DNA of 64,000 bases, from NCBI GenBank assembly GCA_013002535.1, contig JABDJK010000017.1, positions 1 to 64,000 of the forward strand, written 5' to 3'. Each line of letters begins with the position of its first letter. Positions within the stretch are counted from its first letter, which is position 1. The notes below the pieces were generated by a model. The model searched no databases, had not been told where the DNA came from, and saw only the letters and a program-made list of their open reading frames with translations. A program made the position numbers and the translations under genes. Below are positions 33,361 to 42,625 of this stretch, in pieces. The stretch comes from Hyphococcus sp. GTDB taxonomy: Bacteria; Pseudomonadota; Alphaproteobacteria; Caulobacterales; Parvularculaceae.

Positions 33361-34305
33361 ATGAGTTATAAAACAACATCCGCGCTCGCACTGAGCGGCG
33401 CTTTGGCAGTTTGTCCCGCGCTGGCTGCAGACGACGCCGCGATCCCCGACGTCGTTCAGGCGCTCCTCGATTCCGTACACGAGACTGGCGATGTGGAAGA
33501 CATCGGCGCCGTCACCCGCGCGGTCGTGGAGGTCTTTCCCGACTACGCCGACGCCATCAATGCGCAGTCGGAACGAAGGATCGCTGGACTGGCCCCGCTG
33601 AAGGAAATTGACGCCGACGCCGCCCCGGCGGAACCATCGGATAAAGCCGGCCTCCTCGCCGTCAGCCCGTGGGACGGGAAAATACAAGCCGGCGCATCAT
33701 TCGCATCAGGCAACTCAGATAATCTCGCCGTAGGGCTGGCGTTGGACGCAGCGCGCACCGCCGGTGCTTTCACGCACAATGTGAAGGCGTTCATCGACAT
33801 CGCGGAATCTAACGACGTTACGAATCAAAAGCGGTGGGGCGGCGAATACCAACTCGATTACGCCTTTAGCGACCGGACCTACGCATATACTCGCTTTTCT
33901 TATGAAGAGGACGAGTTCTCCGGCTTTGACTATCGCCTGTTTGGCGGCGTCGGACTCGGTCATTTCCTTTACAAATCTGAATCGCTCACCTGGAAGATCG
34001 AGGGCGGCCCCGGCTATCGCTATTCACCGATCGACCTGACGCGCGAAATCGAAGAACAGTTCGCATTCTACGCGGCGAGCGAAACCGATTGGGTGATCCG
34101 CGAAGGCGTCGCGTTCAGCCAGGATTTCTACGTGACCTGGACTTCGCCGACGACGACTTTCCAGTCGGTCTCGGCGCTGACAACATCGCTGACCGAAGCG
34201 ATCTCAACGGCCTTGACGCTGGAATACCGGTATGAGACCGATCCGCCCGACGGCCGTGTTAATTCAGACACTGTCGCGCGCGCTTCGGTGGTCTATGGGT
34301 TCTAA
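33361..34305 (+). CDS. DUF481 outer-membrane beta-barrel protein
   Basis: A 314-aa YdiY/DUF481 family protein with a signal peptide (TTSALALSGALAVCPALAA). An alpha-helical, acidic, Ala-rich periplasmic segment (about residues 25-95) precedes a barrel with repeated aromatic beta strands, for example QAGASFASGNSDNLAVGLALD and TYAYTRFSYEEDEFSGFDYR, ending in ASVVYGF with a terminal Phe. Function unknown. It starts a plus-strand run with trhO and gst that interrupts the minus-strand murA region. Confidence 0.88.
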   Translation: MSYKTTSALALSGALAVCPALAADDAAIPDVVQALLDSVHETGDVEDIGAVTRAVVEVFPDYADAINAQSERRIAGLAPLKEIDADAAPAEPSDKAGLLAVSPWDGKIQAGASFASGNSDNLAVGLALDAARTAGAFTHNVKAFIDIAESNDVTNQKRWGGEYQLDYAFSDRTYAYTRFSYEEDEFSGFDYRLFGGVGLGHFLYKSESLTWKIEGGPGYRYSPIDLTREIEEQFAFYAASETDWVIREGVAFSQDFYVTWTSPTTTFQSVSALTTSLTEAISTALTLEYRYETDPPDGRVNSDTVARASVVYGF

Positions 34306-34349
34306 GCCTGGTTGAGGATCGACGCCCGCTGTCGTATGACCCGCGCGTT

Positions 34350-35375
34350 ATGACCCAGTATATCGTCGCCGCTTTTTATCAGTTCACGTCGCTGCCCGAT
34401 TTTACCGATCGGCAAGCGAACTTGTTGGCTGTTGCAGAAAAATCCGCTGTCTTCGGCACCATTCTTTTGGCTCATGAGGGCGTCAACGGAACCATCGCTG
34501 GCCCGCGCGAGGGCGTCGATAGCGTGTTGGATCACATCAAAACATTTCCAGGATGCCAAAATCTCACCTGGAAAGAATCCATCAGCGATGACAATCCGTT
34601 TCACCGAATCAAAGTGCGTCTCAAAAAAGAAATCGTCACCATGGGCATCACGGATATCGACCCGGCGAAGAGTTTTGAACGTTATGTCGAGCCTGCCGAC
34701 TGGAACGAAGTGATCAGCGATCCGGAAACCCTCGTTATCGACACGCGCAACGACTACGAAGTCTCTATCGGCACCTTTGAAGGCGCGCTGAATCCTTCAA
34801 CAACATCGTTTCGTGAATTTCCGCAGTGGTTTCGAAAATTCCGCGAAAAAAATGAGATAAAGAAAGTCGCGATGTTTTGCACTGGCGGCATTCGCTGTGA
34901 GAAATCGACGGCGTTCCTGCGCTCGCAAGGCATTGATAATGTCGTCCATTTGAAGGGCGGCATCCTGAAATATCTGGAAGAAGTGCCGAAGGAAAAAAGC
35001 CTCTGGTCAGGCGAATGTTTCGTCTTCGACCAACGGGTATCCGTTAATCACGATTTGCAACCCGGCTCATACGATTTGTGTCACGCCTGCCGCCGTCCGA
35101 TAACCGGAGACGACAAGCAGTCAGAATTTTACGCGCCCGGCATTTCCTGCGCCAACTGCTACTATGAACATGATGAAAAAACGCGCGCGCGATTTGCGGA
35201 ACGGCAAAAGCAGATTGCGCTGGCGAAAGTGCGCGGCGAGAAGCATCTGGGCGCAAAACAGAAACCCTTGGAATCTGGCGAATTTTCGGAAGAAGACAGG
35301 AAACCAGGCTCGGTAAATCGACCAAAGTGGAAGTTCGACGGAGGCCCCGATTTTTGGCGGAGCGAGGGGAAATGA
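34350..35375 (+). CDS. trhO: tRNA uridine-34 5-hydroxylase TrhO (rhodanese-like)
   Basis: O2-dependent hydroxylation of U34 in tRNA, first step toward 5-carboxymethoxyuridine-type modifications. The 341-residue YceA-family protein has the N-terminal LAHEGVNGTIAG segment, a rhodanese domain with the active loop FCTGGIRCEKSTAFL, and a C-terminal cysteine-rich region (DLCHACRRPI and GISCANCYYE). It overlaps the following glutathione transferase as ATGA. Confidence 0.93.
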   Translation: MTQYIVAAFYQFTSLPDFTDRQANLLAVAEKSAVFGTILLAHEGVNGTIAGPREGVDSVLDHIKTFPGCQNLTWKESISDDNPFHRIKVRLKKEIVTMGITDIDPAKSFERYVEPADWNEVISDPETLVIDTRNDYEVSIGTFEGALNPSTTSFREFPQWFRKFREKNEIKKVAMFCTGGIRCEKSTAFLRSQGIDNVVHLKGGILKYLEEVPKEKSLWSGECFVFDQRVSVNHDLQPGSYDLCHACRRPITGDDKQSEFYAPGISCANCYYEHDEKTRARFAERQKQIALAKVRGEKHLGAKQKPLESGEFSEEDRKPGSVNRPKWKFDGGPDFWRSEGK

Positions 35376-36055
35376 CGGATGCGCCCATCCTCTATTCCTT
35401 CCGGCGCTGCCCGTTCGCCATGCGCGCGAGGATGGCGATTGCGGTTAGCAAAACGCCAGTGCGTTTGCGCGAGATCATTCTGCGGGACAAGCCGGACACG
35501 ATGATCGAAGCCTCGCCAAAGGGCACCGTGCCTGTTTTAGTGACAGAGGATGGCGTCATCGACGAAAGCCTCGAAGTTATGGACTGGGCGCTGGCGCAGA
35601 ACGATCCGGAAAACTGGCTCGCGGGCAAGGATGACGCCCTCATTGCCGAATGCGACGGCGACTTCAAACATCACCTTGACCGCTACAAATATTCAACGCG
35701 TTATGAAGGCGCCGACCGCGACGAACACCGCGAAGCCGGTATGGCATTTTTGCGCAAGCTCGATGAACGATTATCCGGAAAGAAATTCCTCTGCGGCGAT
35801 GCGCCCACCTACGCCGACATCGCCATCTTTCCGTTCGTGCGGCAATTCCGCATCGCCGACCCGGACTGGCTCGACGCTGCCAAAATCCCGAACATTCAGA
35901 AATGGCTGTCGACGTTGATGGATTGTGAGCTCTTCAAATCGATCATGAAAAAATACCCGCTCTGGAAAGAGGCAGGCGAAGAGTTTGAGTTTCCGGAGCG
36001 AGATGCGAGATGGGGTGTCTCCCGAGGATTTAATCGTGGAGCCCATCAGGAATGA
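35372..36055 (+). CDS. Glutathione S-transferase family protein
   Basis: A thioredoxin-like N-terminal domain (YSFRRCPFAMRARMAI, residues about 7-22, then KGTVPVLV and IDESLEVMDWAL) and an all-helical C-terminal domain (about residues 80-215) with PTYADIAIFPFVRQF. CPFA gives a Cys at the catalytic place, as in Omega/Xi-like GSTs. The 227-aa product starts at ATG 35372, coupled to trhO by ATGA. Substrate unknown. Confidence 0.9.
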   Translation: MTDAPILYSFRRCPFAMRARMAIAVSKTPVRLREIILRDKPDTMIEASPKGTVPVLVTEDGVIDESLEVMDWALAQNDPENWLAGKDDALIAECDGDFKHHLDRYKYSTRYEGADRDEHREAGMAFLRKLDERLSGKKFLCGDAPTYADIAIFPFVRQFRIADPDWLDAAKIPNIQKWLSTLMDCELFKSIMKKYPLWKEAGEEFEFPERDARWGVSRGFNRGAHQE

Positions 36056-36087
36056 TAACCATTAGGAATGATGGCGTCGAAGATGGG

Positions 36088-36118
36088 TCCCACCGTCAAG
36101 CCGTGGGAAAGCATTTTT
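36088..36118 (+). terminator. Possible terminator after gst
   Basis: Stem TCCCAC (36088-36093) with GTGGGA (36103-36108), loop of nine bases, followed by AAGCATTTTTAA. Weak stem but at the right place between two converging genes. Confidence 0.4.
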
Positions 36119-36126
36119 AAAGCCGG

Positions 36127-36579
36127 CTAATCTCCGTGCTTTGGCTTCGCCCGTGTCCGCCACGGAGACGACATATCAGTCAAATACGCGTTGACGCTTT
36201 CGACTGTCAGGCGAATGGCGCCGCCGCCGGCGAAATCCAGAACGATGGTGTCGCTCGCACCCTCGCCCGCTTCAAAGCCGATGGAAAGCAACTCGACAAC
36301 AGCGTCTTTCGCGTCGGTACGCAGATATTGAAACTGTGCATTTTTAACATCATCGAAATGAACGCCGGTGCGCACTCTCGCGAATGGCCCAACTCGGCGG
36401 TCGGCCGCACATTCCCAAACGAAGCGATTACCCACGAATGCAAATCGCCTCGTTTCTGGCAGATACGCCATGTCGCCCATTTTGATGACAGCATCTTGCG
36501 TGCAGGCGGAAAGGATTTGCAAATCCTCTGCATCGCCCGCCATCAGCTTCAATGGCTTGTAGTCATTCAGTGAAACCAC
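36127..36579 (-). CDS. DUF2948 family protein
   Basis: A 150-aa conserved alphaproteobacterial protein, function unknown. It reads LKLMAGDAEDLQILSACTQDAVIKMGDMAYLPETRRFAFVGNRF and then VRTGVHFDDVKNAQFQYLRTD with FAGGGAIRLTVE. No signal or membrane segment. Its place downstream of murA (14-base gap) is conserved. Confidence 0.93.
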   Translation of the reverse strand: MVSLNDYKPLKLMAGDAEDLQILSACTQDAVIKMGDMAYLPETRRFAFVGNRFVWECAADRRVGPFARVRTGVHFDDVKNAQFQYLRTDAKDAVVELLSIGFEAGEGASDTIVLDFAGGGAIRLTVESVNAYLTDMSSPWRTRAKPKHGD

Positions 36580-36592
36580 CGCTCAAACGCCC

Positions 36593-37852
36593 CTATCCGC
36601 CTACGCGCTCAATCAACGCGCCGCAGTTTGAAAGTTTTTCTTCAAGCCGTTCGAAGCCGCGATCGAGATGATAAACGCGGTTAATCATGCTTTGGCCTTC
36701 GGCGGCAAGCGCCGCAATGATGAGCGACATGGAGGCCCGAAGATCTGTCGCCATCACCGGTGCGCCCCTTAGACGCTCTACGCCGCGCACCGTCGCCGTC
36801 TGACCATTAACGGAAATGTTAGCGCCCATGCGCGAAAGTTCGGGCGCATGCATGAAACGGTTTTCAAAAATAGTTTCCTTGATCGTGGAGACGCCATCGG
36901 CCGTCGCCATCAGCGCCATGAATTGCGCTTGTAGATCCGTTGGAAATCCGGGAAATGGCTGCGTGATAATGCCGACTGCGTTTAACCGGTTTTGCGTTTT
37001 GCGCACGCGCAAGCCTTTGTCTGTGTCTTCAATTTCGAGACCCGTTTCGATTAACACCGGCAATGCCGCGCCGAGCAAATCGGACTTTGCGCCCGTCAAC
37101 GTCAACTCGCCGCCCGTGGCGCCGACAGCCATCGCGTAGGCGCCGGTCTCAATCCGGTCAGGCAATACTTCGTGGTCGGCGCCGGACAGTTTATCGACAC
37201 CTGTGATCGTGATCTTTGAATGACCGGCGCCGGAAACCTTCGCGCCCATTTTGTTGAGGCAATCCGCGAGATCAACAATCTCCGGTTCACGCGCCGCATT
37301 GTTGATGATCGTTTCGCCGTCAGCAAGGACGCCCGCCAGCATGACGTGCTCGGTGGCCCCAACCGATACGAACGGAAAGGAAATCCCGGCGCCTTTCAAT
37401 CCATTTGGAGCCGACGCAATTACGTAGCCCTCATCGAGTTCGATTTCGGCGCCCATGGCGATTAGGGCTTTCAGATGCAGATCGACCGGCCGGGCCCCAA
37501 TGGCGCAACCCCCTGGCAGCGAAACCTTCGCCTGACGTTCGCGCGCAAGAAGCGGCCCCAAGACATTGAAACTCGCGCGCATTTTCCGGACGAGATCATA
37601 GGGCGCCTCAGTTGATGTAATTTCTTTAGCCGACAGCGACAGCGAAGACCCGTTAAATTCATGGGCGACACCATGCTGCTCTAACAAACGTAAGAGCATA
37701 TCGACATCGGCGAGCCGCGGCACATTTGTCAACGCCAGCGTTTCCTCAGTCAGGAGCGACGCCGCCATCACTTTCAATGCAGAATTCTTCGCGCCGCTGA
37801 TCGGCGCCTCGCCAAAAAGCGGCCGGCCGCCGATGATCGCCAACCTGTCCAT
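36593..37852 (-). CDS. murA: UDP-N-acetylglucosamine 1-carboxyvinyltransferase MurA
   Basis: First committed step of peptidoglycan synthesis, transfer of enolpyruvate from PEP. The product has 419 aa. The EPSP-synthase fold carries [16 protein letters not shown] with K22/N23, the fosfomycin-target cysteine in [16 protein letters not shown] (about C115), and [15 protein letters not shown]...[15 protein letters not shown]. The start ATG directly follows the stop of the small upstream gene (TAGATG). Confidence 0.97.
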   Translation of the reverse strand: MDRLAIIGGRPLFGEAPISGAKNSALKVMAASLLTEETLALTNVPRLADVDMLLRLLEQHGVAHEFNGSSLSLSAKEITSTEAPYDLVRKMRASFNVLGPLLARERQAKVSLPGGCAIGARPVDLHLKALIAMGAEIELDEGYVIASAPNGLKGAGISFPFVSVGATEHVMLAGVLADGETIINNAAREPEIVDLADCLNKMGAKVSGAGHSKITITGVDKLSGADHEVLPDRIETGAYAMAVGATGGELTLTGAKSDLLGAALPVLIETGLEIEDTDKGLRVRKTQNRLNAVGIITQPFPGFPTDLQAQFMALMATADGVSTIKETIFENRFMHAPELSRMGANISVNGQTATVRGVERLRGAPVMATDLRASMSLIIAALAAEGQSMINRVYHLDRGFERLEEKLSNCGALIERVGG

Positions 37853-38026
37853 CTAATCTTCCTTTTTACGCCCCGCCTTACGCCGTCTTAAATTATCACG
37901 CAACGCTTGTGCGAGCCGCTCCTCGCGGTCCGCCTTCTTACTCTTTCTGCCGGGGCCTTGCGGTTTATTCGCGGCGTCTTCCGGGCCTTCTTCGGACGGC
38001 GTGTCGTTTTCATTATTCTGAGACAT
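37853..38026 (-). CDS. Small basic protein upstream of murA (57 aa)
   Basis: A 57-residue ORF below usual length limits. Acidic N-terminal half (MSQNNENDTPSEEGPEDAA) and a strongly basic helical C-terminal half (KADREERLAQALRDNLRRRKA). Its stop TAG touches the murA ATG, a clear sign of cotranslation. Similar short KxREERLAxALRxNLRRRK peptides precede murA in other alphaproteobacteria, to my recollection. Function unknown; the helix could bind RNA or DNA. Confidence 0.75.
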   Translation of the reverse strand: MSQNNENDTPSEEGPEDAANKPQGPGRKSKKADREERLAQALRDNLRRRKAGRKKED

Positions 38027-38177
38027 AGTCGGCGGACCATACGCACGGCGCCAGCACGGTCAAGACTGGCGGGAATAGGACGCCAAAGTCGAGCGATTGT
38101 TTCTCGGACCCGCTTCCCAAGAGCTTGCCGAGACGCTATACCGCCGCCTCGCGCGACGGGTACAGACCTTGATTAAC

Positions 38178-38252
38178 GCTGCCGTGGCTCAGGGGTAGAG
38201 CACCCCCTTGGTAAGGGGGAGGTCGAGAGTTCGAATCTCTCCGGCAGCACCA
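38178..38252 (+). tRNA. tRNA-Thr (anticodon GGT)
   Basis: 75-nt cloverleaf with encoded CCA. Acceptor stem GCTGCCG/CGGCAGC, D-arm GCTCAGGGGTAGAGC, anticodon stem CCCCC/GGGGG around TTGGTAA (anticodon GGT), T-arm GAGAGTTCGAATCTCTC. A HEPN-motif gene follows 42 bases downstream. Confidence 0.96.
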
Positions 38253-38294
38253 GGTCTTTAATTCAATACTAAATGAAAGGCGACACAACCGATT

Positions 38295-38840
38295 ATGGCA
38301 AGGCATCCGGACAAGAACCGCTACGCCCTCGCCGTTGGTCATGTCGCCATTGAGTGGAATTACCTGGAGCACGATCTCCAACAACTCGGCTATCATTACC
38401 TCACAGTCGATGCCGATGTTGCGGCGCATATCTTCGCCTTTATGGGCAACGTCACTAAGGTTGAGTTCATTGGATATCTGGTTGAAAAGTTTGAGACCAA
38501 TGACGCCGTAAAGCCGCATATTCACAAGTTTTTGAAAATTTATAATCGCCTGCGCGGCAACCGAAACGTAGTTGAACATGGCGTCCCGGCGATTACAGAG
38601 ACCGGCGTTTATCTCGACAAGATTATCAAGATCGACCGCCGCGGCGACGCCATGCCCTTCGCAGCATCTCAGGAAACGCTAAATCTTTTTTTGAAAGATC
38701 TGCAAAGAGCACGTGAATATGCCAAGGCAATACACGACATTCTTCAGAGCAAGCAAAAGGCTGCAAAAGCGAATGCGCTGAAAAAACCGTCACTGCCGAA
38801 GCGGCTTAATTCATTGCCGTTTCGTTCAATTGAAAATTAG
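38295..38840 (+). CDS. Uncharacterised protein with a HEPN-type RNxxxH motif
   Basis: A 181-aa cytosolic, mostly alpha-helical protein. Around residues 82-96 it carries IYNRLRGNRNVVEHG, which contains R90-N-V-V-E-H95. This fits the Rx4-6H (RN...H) signature of HEPN ribonucleases. Other features are the N-terminal helix HVAIEWNYLEHDLQQLGYHYL and a lysine-rich C-terminus (QSKQKAAKANALKK). HEPN proteins often cleave RNA in defence or stress systems; no partner gene is visible here, and its place just after tRNA-Thr suggests a later insertion. Activity is unproven. It overlaps the converging hydrolase gene by 35 bases. Confidence 0.68.
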   Translation: MARHPDKNRYALAVGHVAIEWNYLEHDLQQLGYHYLTVDADVAAHIFAFMGNVTKVEFIGYLVEKFETNDAVKPHIHKFLKIYNRLRGNRNVVEHGVPAITETGVYLDKIIKIDRRGDAMPFAASQETLNLFLKDLQRAREYAKAIHDILQSKQKAAKANALKKPSLPKRLNSLPFRSIEN

Positions 38841-39783
38841 GCGCCTCGCTCGTGGCGATCGAATTGATAATTTCAACAATGCGCGCTGTCTCGGAATGAT
38901 GTAGCGCGTGCCCGGTGTCAGGCAATAGCGTCAGGTCAGCCCCCTCCACTTCCATCGCCAACGTCTTGGAATGTATTTCCGGCGATACTGTTGTATCGCT
39001 GAGGCCTGTGACGACCGCGACCGGAATGCGTAGCTCACCGTAACGGTCTTGCTGTTTTTTGATTTCGTCTTTGAGATTACGGATGTCGCTGGCGTTCGAT
39101 TTGAAATTTCCGGGACGAAACAGCAATGCAAGACCAGATCGTTCGGCGTAATTTGCCGGCGCGGCGTCCGGCTCAAAAGTTTCATCAATGCCGTTATCGA
39201 GAACAAAGCGCCCGTATACTGGCACGATGAACCGGCGTAAAATAAACCCGATAACAGGAATGCCCGACGCTTCATTGTACCAGGCGACGCCGCCGGGCCA
39301 TTCGTGGCTGACGGCCGCTAAAACGACAAGGCCGGCGATTTCATCCTGAAATTGCAACGCGTAATTGAGTGCGACGGCGCCACCAAAACTTTGCCCCACG
39401 ATAATCGGGCGCTCAATTCCCATTGCGTGTAATGCATCGCGAATGGTTTGCGCCTGCACGTCGAGCTCGTGACCGTTTTTCGGGCGCTCAGAATAGCCAT
39501 GACCCGCGCGATCAACGATCAAAACGGTCCGGTCTTGCGCTAGCGCCTCCCCCAGCGACATATTCAAATCGAGCAGGTTTGCGCTGGCGCCATGAATCAG
39601 GACGACCGTAGGATGATTACTTTTCGCAACACCGCGTTGGAGTATATGGACCTCAACGCCGTTCGCATCGACGAGTTCGCCGATCATCGGATGGCGTTTC
39701 TCAGCCTGCCAACTGGCGCAACCGGAAACTGCGCCTAACACAATAAAGAGCAAGCTCAACCCAATTAAAAATGTCACGCGCAT
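38806..39783 (-). CDS. Lipoprotein-type alpha/beta hydrolase
   Basis: A 325-aa alpha/beta-hydrolase with a lipobox (LLFIVLGAVSGCASW), so probably anchored to a periplasmic membrane face. The oxyanion/HG region is VLIHGASANLLDLN. The nucleophile elbow is VGQSFGGAVALNY (GxSxG). The likely acid lies in VVTGLSDTTV and the histidine in LPDTGHALHH. Substrate unknown; esterase- or lipase-like. Confidence 0.87.
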   Translation of the reverse strand: MRVTFLIGLSLLFIVLGAVSGCASWQAEKRHPMIGELVDANGVEVHILQRGVAKSNHPTVVLIHGASANLLDLNMSLGEALAQDRTVLIVDRAGHGYSERPKNGHELDVQAQTIRDALHAMGIERPIIVGQSFGGAVALNYALQFQDEIAGLVVLAAVSHEWPGGVAWYNEASGIPVIGFILRRFIVPVYGRFVLDNGIDETFEPDAAPANYAERSGLALLFRPGNFKSNASDIRNLKDEIKKQQDRYGELRIPVAVVTGLSDTTVSPEIHSKTLAMEVEGADLTLLPDTGHALHHSETARIVEIINSIATSEAPNFQLNETAMN

Positions 39784-39813
39784 ACCTGGTCCTGTTTTCT
39801 AGCCGAACGACGG

Positions 39814-40542
39814 TCAGCTGCCAGAGGGCGCCGCCATGACGATGGGATGAAAATCATCGGCCTTGAGGCTCGCGCCACCAACCAACGCGCCATTGACGTT
39901 GGTAACGGCGAGAATTTCCTGAGCATTCGCAGGTTTCACCGATCCGCCATAAAGCAGGCGAATATCGTCGCGGGTCTTTGACCGAATGAAATCATGCACC
40001 TCGGCGATATCTTCTATCGTCGGCGTCAGCCCCGTGCCAATCGCCCATACAGGTTCATACGCAACAACATACGTATCAGATGTGTCCGGGATCGACCCGG
40101 CAAGTTGATTGCCGACAATTTCGAGCGCTTTGCCAGCTTTTCGTTCACCTTCGGTCTCTCCAACGCAAATGATCGGCGTCAGGCCCGCCGCCAATACCGC
40201 CGCGGCTTTGGCCTTTACGTCAGCGTCGGTTTCCCCGTGATCGGCCCGACGTTCGGAGTGGCCGACAATCACAAAGGCCGCGCCTGCGTCGGCAAACATT
40301 TCGGCCGATAAATCGCCGGTGTGAGCGCCGCTTGTGTTCGCGTGGCAATCCTGGCCGCCGAACTGGATCGCTTCATCGGAATATTCCGCCGCAAAACTCG
40401 CGACGAGCGTCGCGGGTGGGCAGATCAAAACGTCACGATCGTCGGGCGCAGAACCGTCAAACTTCGCAATTAGCGATTCGATTTCGGATTTAGCGGCAGC
40501 GAGCCCGTTCATCTTCCAATTGCCGGCGATTAACGATTTCAT
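39814..40542 (-). CDS. tpiA: Triose-phosphate isomerase
   Basis: Interconverts dihydroxyacetone phosphate and glyceraldehyde 3-phosphate. The 242-aa TIM barrel shows GNWKMNG with K10, VIVGHSERR with the electrophilic His, [11 protein letters not shown] with the catalytic Glu, and [11 protein letters not shown]. It is divergent from ppiD, the common alphaproteobacterial arrangement. Confidence 0.97.
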   Translation of the reverse strand: MKSLIAGNWKMNGLAAAKSEIESLIAKFDGSAPDDRDVLICPPATLVASFAAEYSDEAIQFGGQDCHANTSGAHTGDLSAEMFADAGAAFVIVGHSERRADHGETDADVKAKAAAVLAAGLTPIICVGETEGERKAGKALEIVGNQLAGSIPDTSDTYVVAYEPVWAIGTGLTPTIEDIAEVHDFIRSKTRDDIRLLYGGSVKPANAQEILAVTNVNGALVGGASLKADDFHPIVMAAPSGS

Positions 40543-40729
40543 GATTCGCGCTCCTCGATTGACCTTTAGCGGGCGTAAAAGATGCGTCGCGCCCTGTCCA
40601 GACCGGCCCCTATCGCATTTCGCGCTGGCATCGGCCCAGTCCGCAAATTCCGGCCTTGCCGGGCGCAGGGACGATGACTAGGTTACGCCCGATTTTCCAA
40701 TACCAGCCACCGATCAGGAAGGCCGCCCA

Positions 40730-42625
40730 ATGCTGTCAAAAGTGCGTAATTCTCTATCCGGCATCACTGCCTGGATATTTGTGATTCTTCTGATTGCCGC
40801 CTTTTCACTCTTTGGCGTGCCGCAATTATCTCAATTCGCCGGGCAGAATGCGCTCTCCGTTGGCGGCCAAAACTATTCCGCGCAGTATATTCAAAGTGAG
40901 TTCTCCCGCGCCATTGAACGCCAGCGCGCAGAAAGCGGCGGCAGTTTCACCCGCGAGGACGCGGTAGCAAACGGCCTTCACGATCAAGTTGTTTCGTCGA
41001 TTGCGACCGGCGCAGCTTTGGATCTTTACGCTGAGAAAATGCGCCTCGTCCTGCCACGCGAAATGATTAGCGGATTCCTGCGCGAAAGCGAAAACTTTCA
41101 AAACCCTGCAACGGGTCGATTTGACGAGACCGTGCTTCGCTCGATCCTGCAGCGCTACAATATTTCCGTCGAAGAATTCGAGCGCCGCATTGCCGCAGAT
41201 TTGACGCGCGAACAGTTGGTGAATGCGCTCGCCACCCGTGGCCCGGCGCCGCGCGCATTCGCTGACGCAACGTTGAAGCGCGAAATCGAACAACGGCGCA
41301 TCGCCTATTTAACGATCACTGATGAAATGGCGGGCAAACCTGCCGAGGCGACGCCAGATGATTTGCAGGCTTACTACGATGCCAATCCCGCGGCCTATAC
41401 AGCGCCGGAATATCGCACATTTGAATTGCTTGTCTTGCGTGCGGAAGATTTCCGTGAGGGTCTCGAAACGCCGGAAGAGGAACTGCGCAAACTTTATGAA
41501 ATCAATAAAGCGCGCATCTACGACAAACCGGAACGCCGCACGATCTATCAGTTGACCTATGACACAGAGGCCGAAGCGCAAGCCGCAGTATCCGCATTGC
41601 GCCAGGGCAAGCCGTTTGAAAACGTCGCAACCGAACGCGGCCTCAGCCTTGAGACGGCGACTTTCACCGAAGCCACCCGAAACGATATTCTTGATACAGC
41701 TGTCGGCGACGCAGCGTTCTCAGAAGACCTTCAAATCGGCGACACCACTGACCCTGTAAAGAGTGTTTTCGGCTGGACGATTGTTCAGTTGGCTGGGATT
41801 ACGCCGCCGGAAACAAGAACCTTTGAGGAAGTTCGCGAAGAGCTTGAATCCACATTCCTGGAACAGGATACGCGCCGGCGCCTTCTCGCCGCGATTGATG
41901 AAATCGAGGACACCCGAGATTCCGGCGCTGGTCTTGCCGACGCCGCGGATGCCGCCGAACTGACCGTCGAAACCGTGGGTCCGATAGACCGTTATGCCTT
42001 CGCACCTGGCGGCGCTATCGTCGATGATTTCCCGGCAGAAGTCTTGAGCGAAGTTTTCGAGCTGGAAGAAGGTGAAGAAACAGAAGCCATCCGCCTCGCC
42101 GACGAAAGCGGCTACTACTTCGTCGCTTTGCAGGAAATTAAGCCGCCAGCACTGATGCCTTATGAAGACGTCCGTGACGAAGTTGTTGCAGCTTGGCGCA
42201 AGCAGGAGCGCCAAGAACGCATTTCCGCGACGGTTCAAACCATACGCGACGCCATCGCAAGAGGTCAGACACTGGAAGAAGCCGCCGCGCAGTTCGATCG
42301 AACGCCGATAGAAGAAGTCATTGATCGCCGCTTTGAGAATGAGACGATTTCGCGCGCCATGAATGAGAAGATCTTCTTCGCGCAACTGAATGAAAATGTC
42401 AGCGGCCCAGTTGCGCTCGGCAACGCCCATGTAATTGCGGAGATACGCGAAATTAATTTCACCCAATATGCGCAAATTTTCCCGCAGCTTGGCGCATATG
42501 AACAATATCTCGGCTTTCAGCTCGACCAGGAGCTCGTTGAGGCGACCATCGACGCGATCCAGGATGATTTCGGCGTCAAAGTAAACCAGGCGCAACTTGA
42601 TCAAGTCTTTGGCGAAAATTTGTGA
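40730..42625 (+). CDS. ppiD: Membrane-anchored periplasmic peptidyl-prolyl isomerase PpiD/SurA-like
   Basis: A folding factor at the inner membrane for secreted and outer-membrane proteins. The 631-residue protein has one N-terminal span (ITAWIFVILLIAAFSLFG), then a SurA_N-type chaperone region (about residues 40-230) and a parvulin-like segment (about residues 240-370, with ERRTIYQLTYDTEAEAQAAV...FSEDLQIGDTTDPVKSVFGWTIVQLAGI). GGAAGG precedes ATG 40730. It overlaps trpE as GTGA, typical in this class of genomes. The parvulin core looks divergent, so isomerase activity is not certain. Confidence 0.88.
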   Translation: MLSKVRNSLSGITAWIFVILLIAAFSLFGVPQLSQFAGQNALSVGGQNYSAQYIQSEFSRAIERQRAESGGSFTREDAVANGLHDQVVSSIATGAALDLYAEKMRLVLPREMISGFLRESENFQNPATGRFDETVLRSILQRYNISVEEFERRIAADLTREQLVNALATRGPAPRAFADATLKREIEQRRIAYLTITDEMAGKPAEATPDDLQAYYDANPAAYTAPEYRTFELLVLRAEDFREGLETPEEELRKLYEINKARIYDKPERRTIYQLTYDTEAEAQAAVSALRQGKPFENVATERGLSLETATFTEATRNDILDTAVGDAAFSEDLQIGDTTDPVKSVFGWTIVQLAGITPPETRTFEEVREELESTFLEQDTRRRLLAAIDEIEDTRDSGAGLADAADAAELTVETVGPIDRYAFAPGGAIVDDFPAEVLSEVFELEEGEETEAIRLADESGYYFVALQEIKPPALMPYEDVRDEVVAAWRKQERQERISATVQTIRDAIARGQTLEEAAAQFDRTPIEEVIDRRFENETISRAMNEKIFFAQLNENVSGPVALGNAHVIAEIREINFTQYAQIFPQLGAYEQYLGFQLDQELVEATIDAIQDDFGVKVNQAQLDQVFGENL

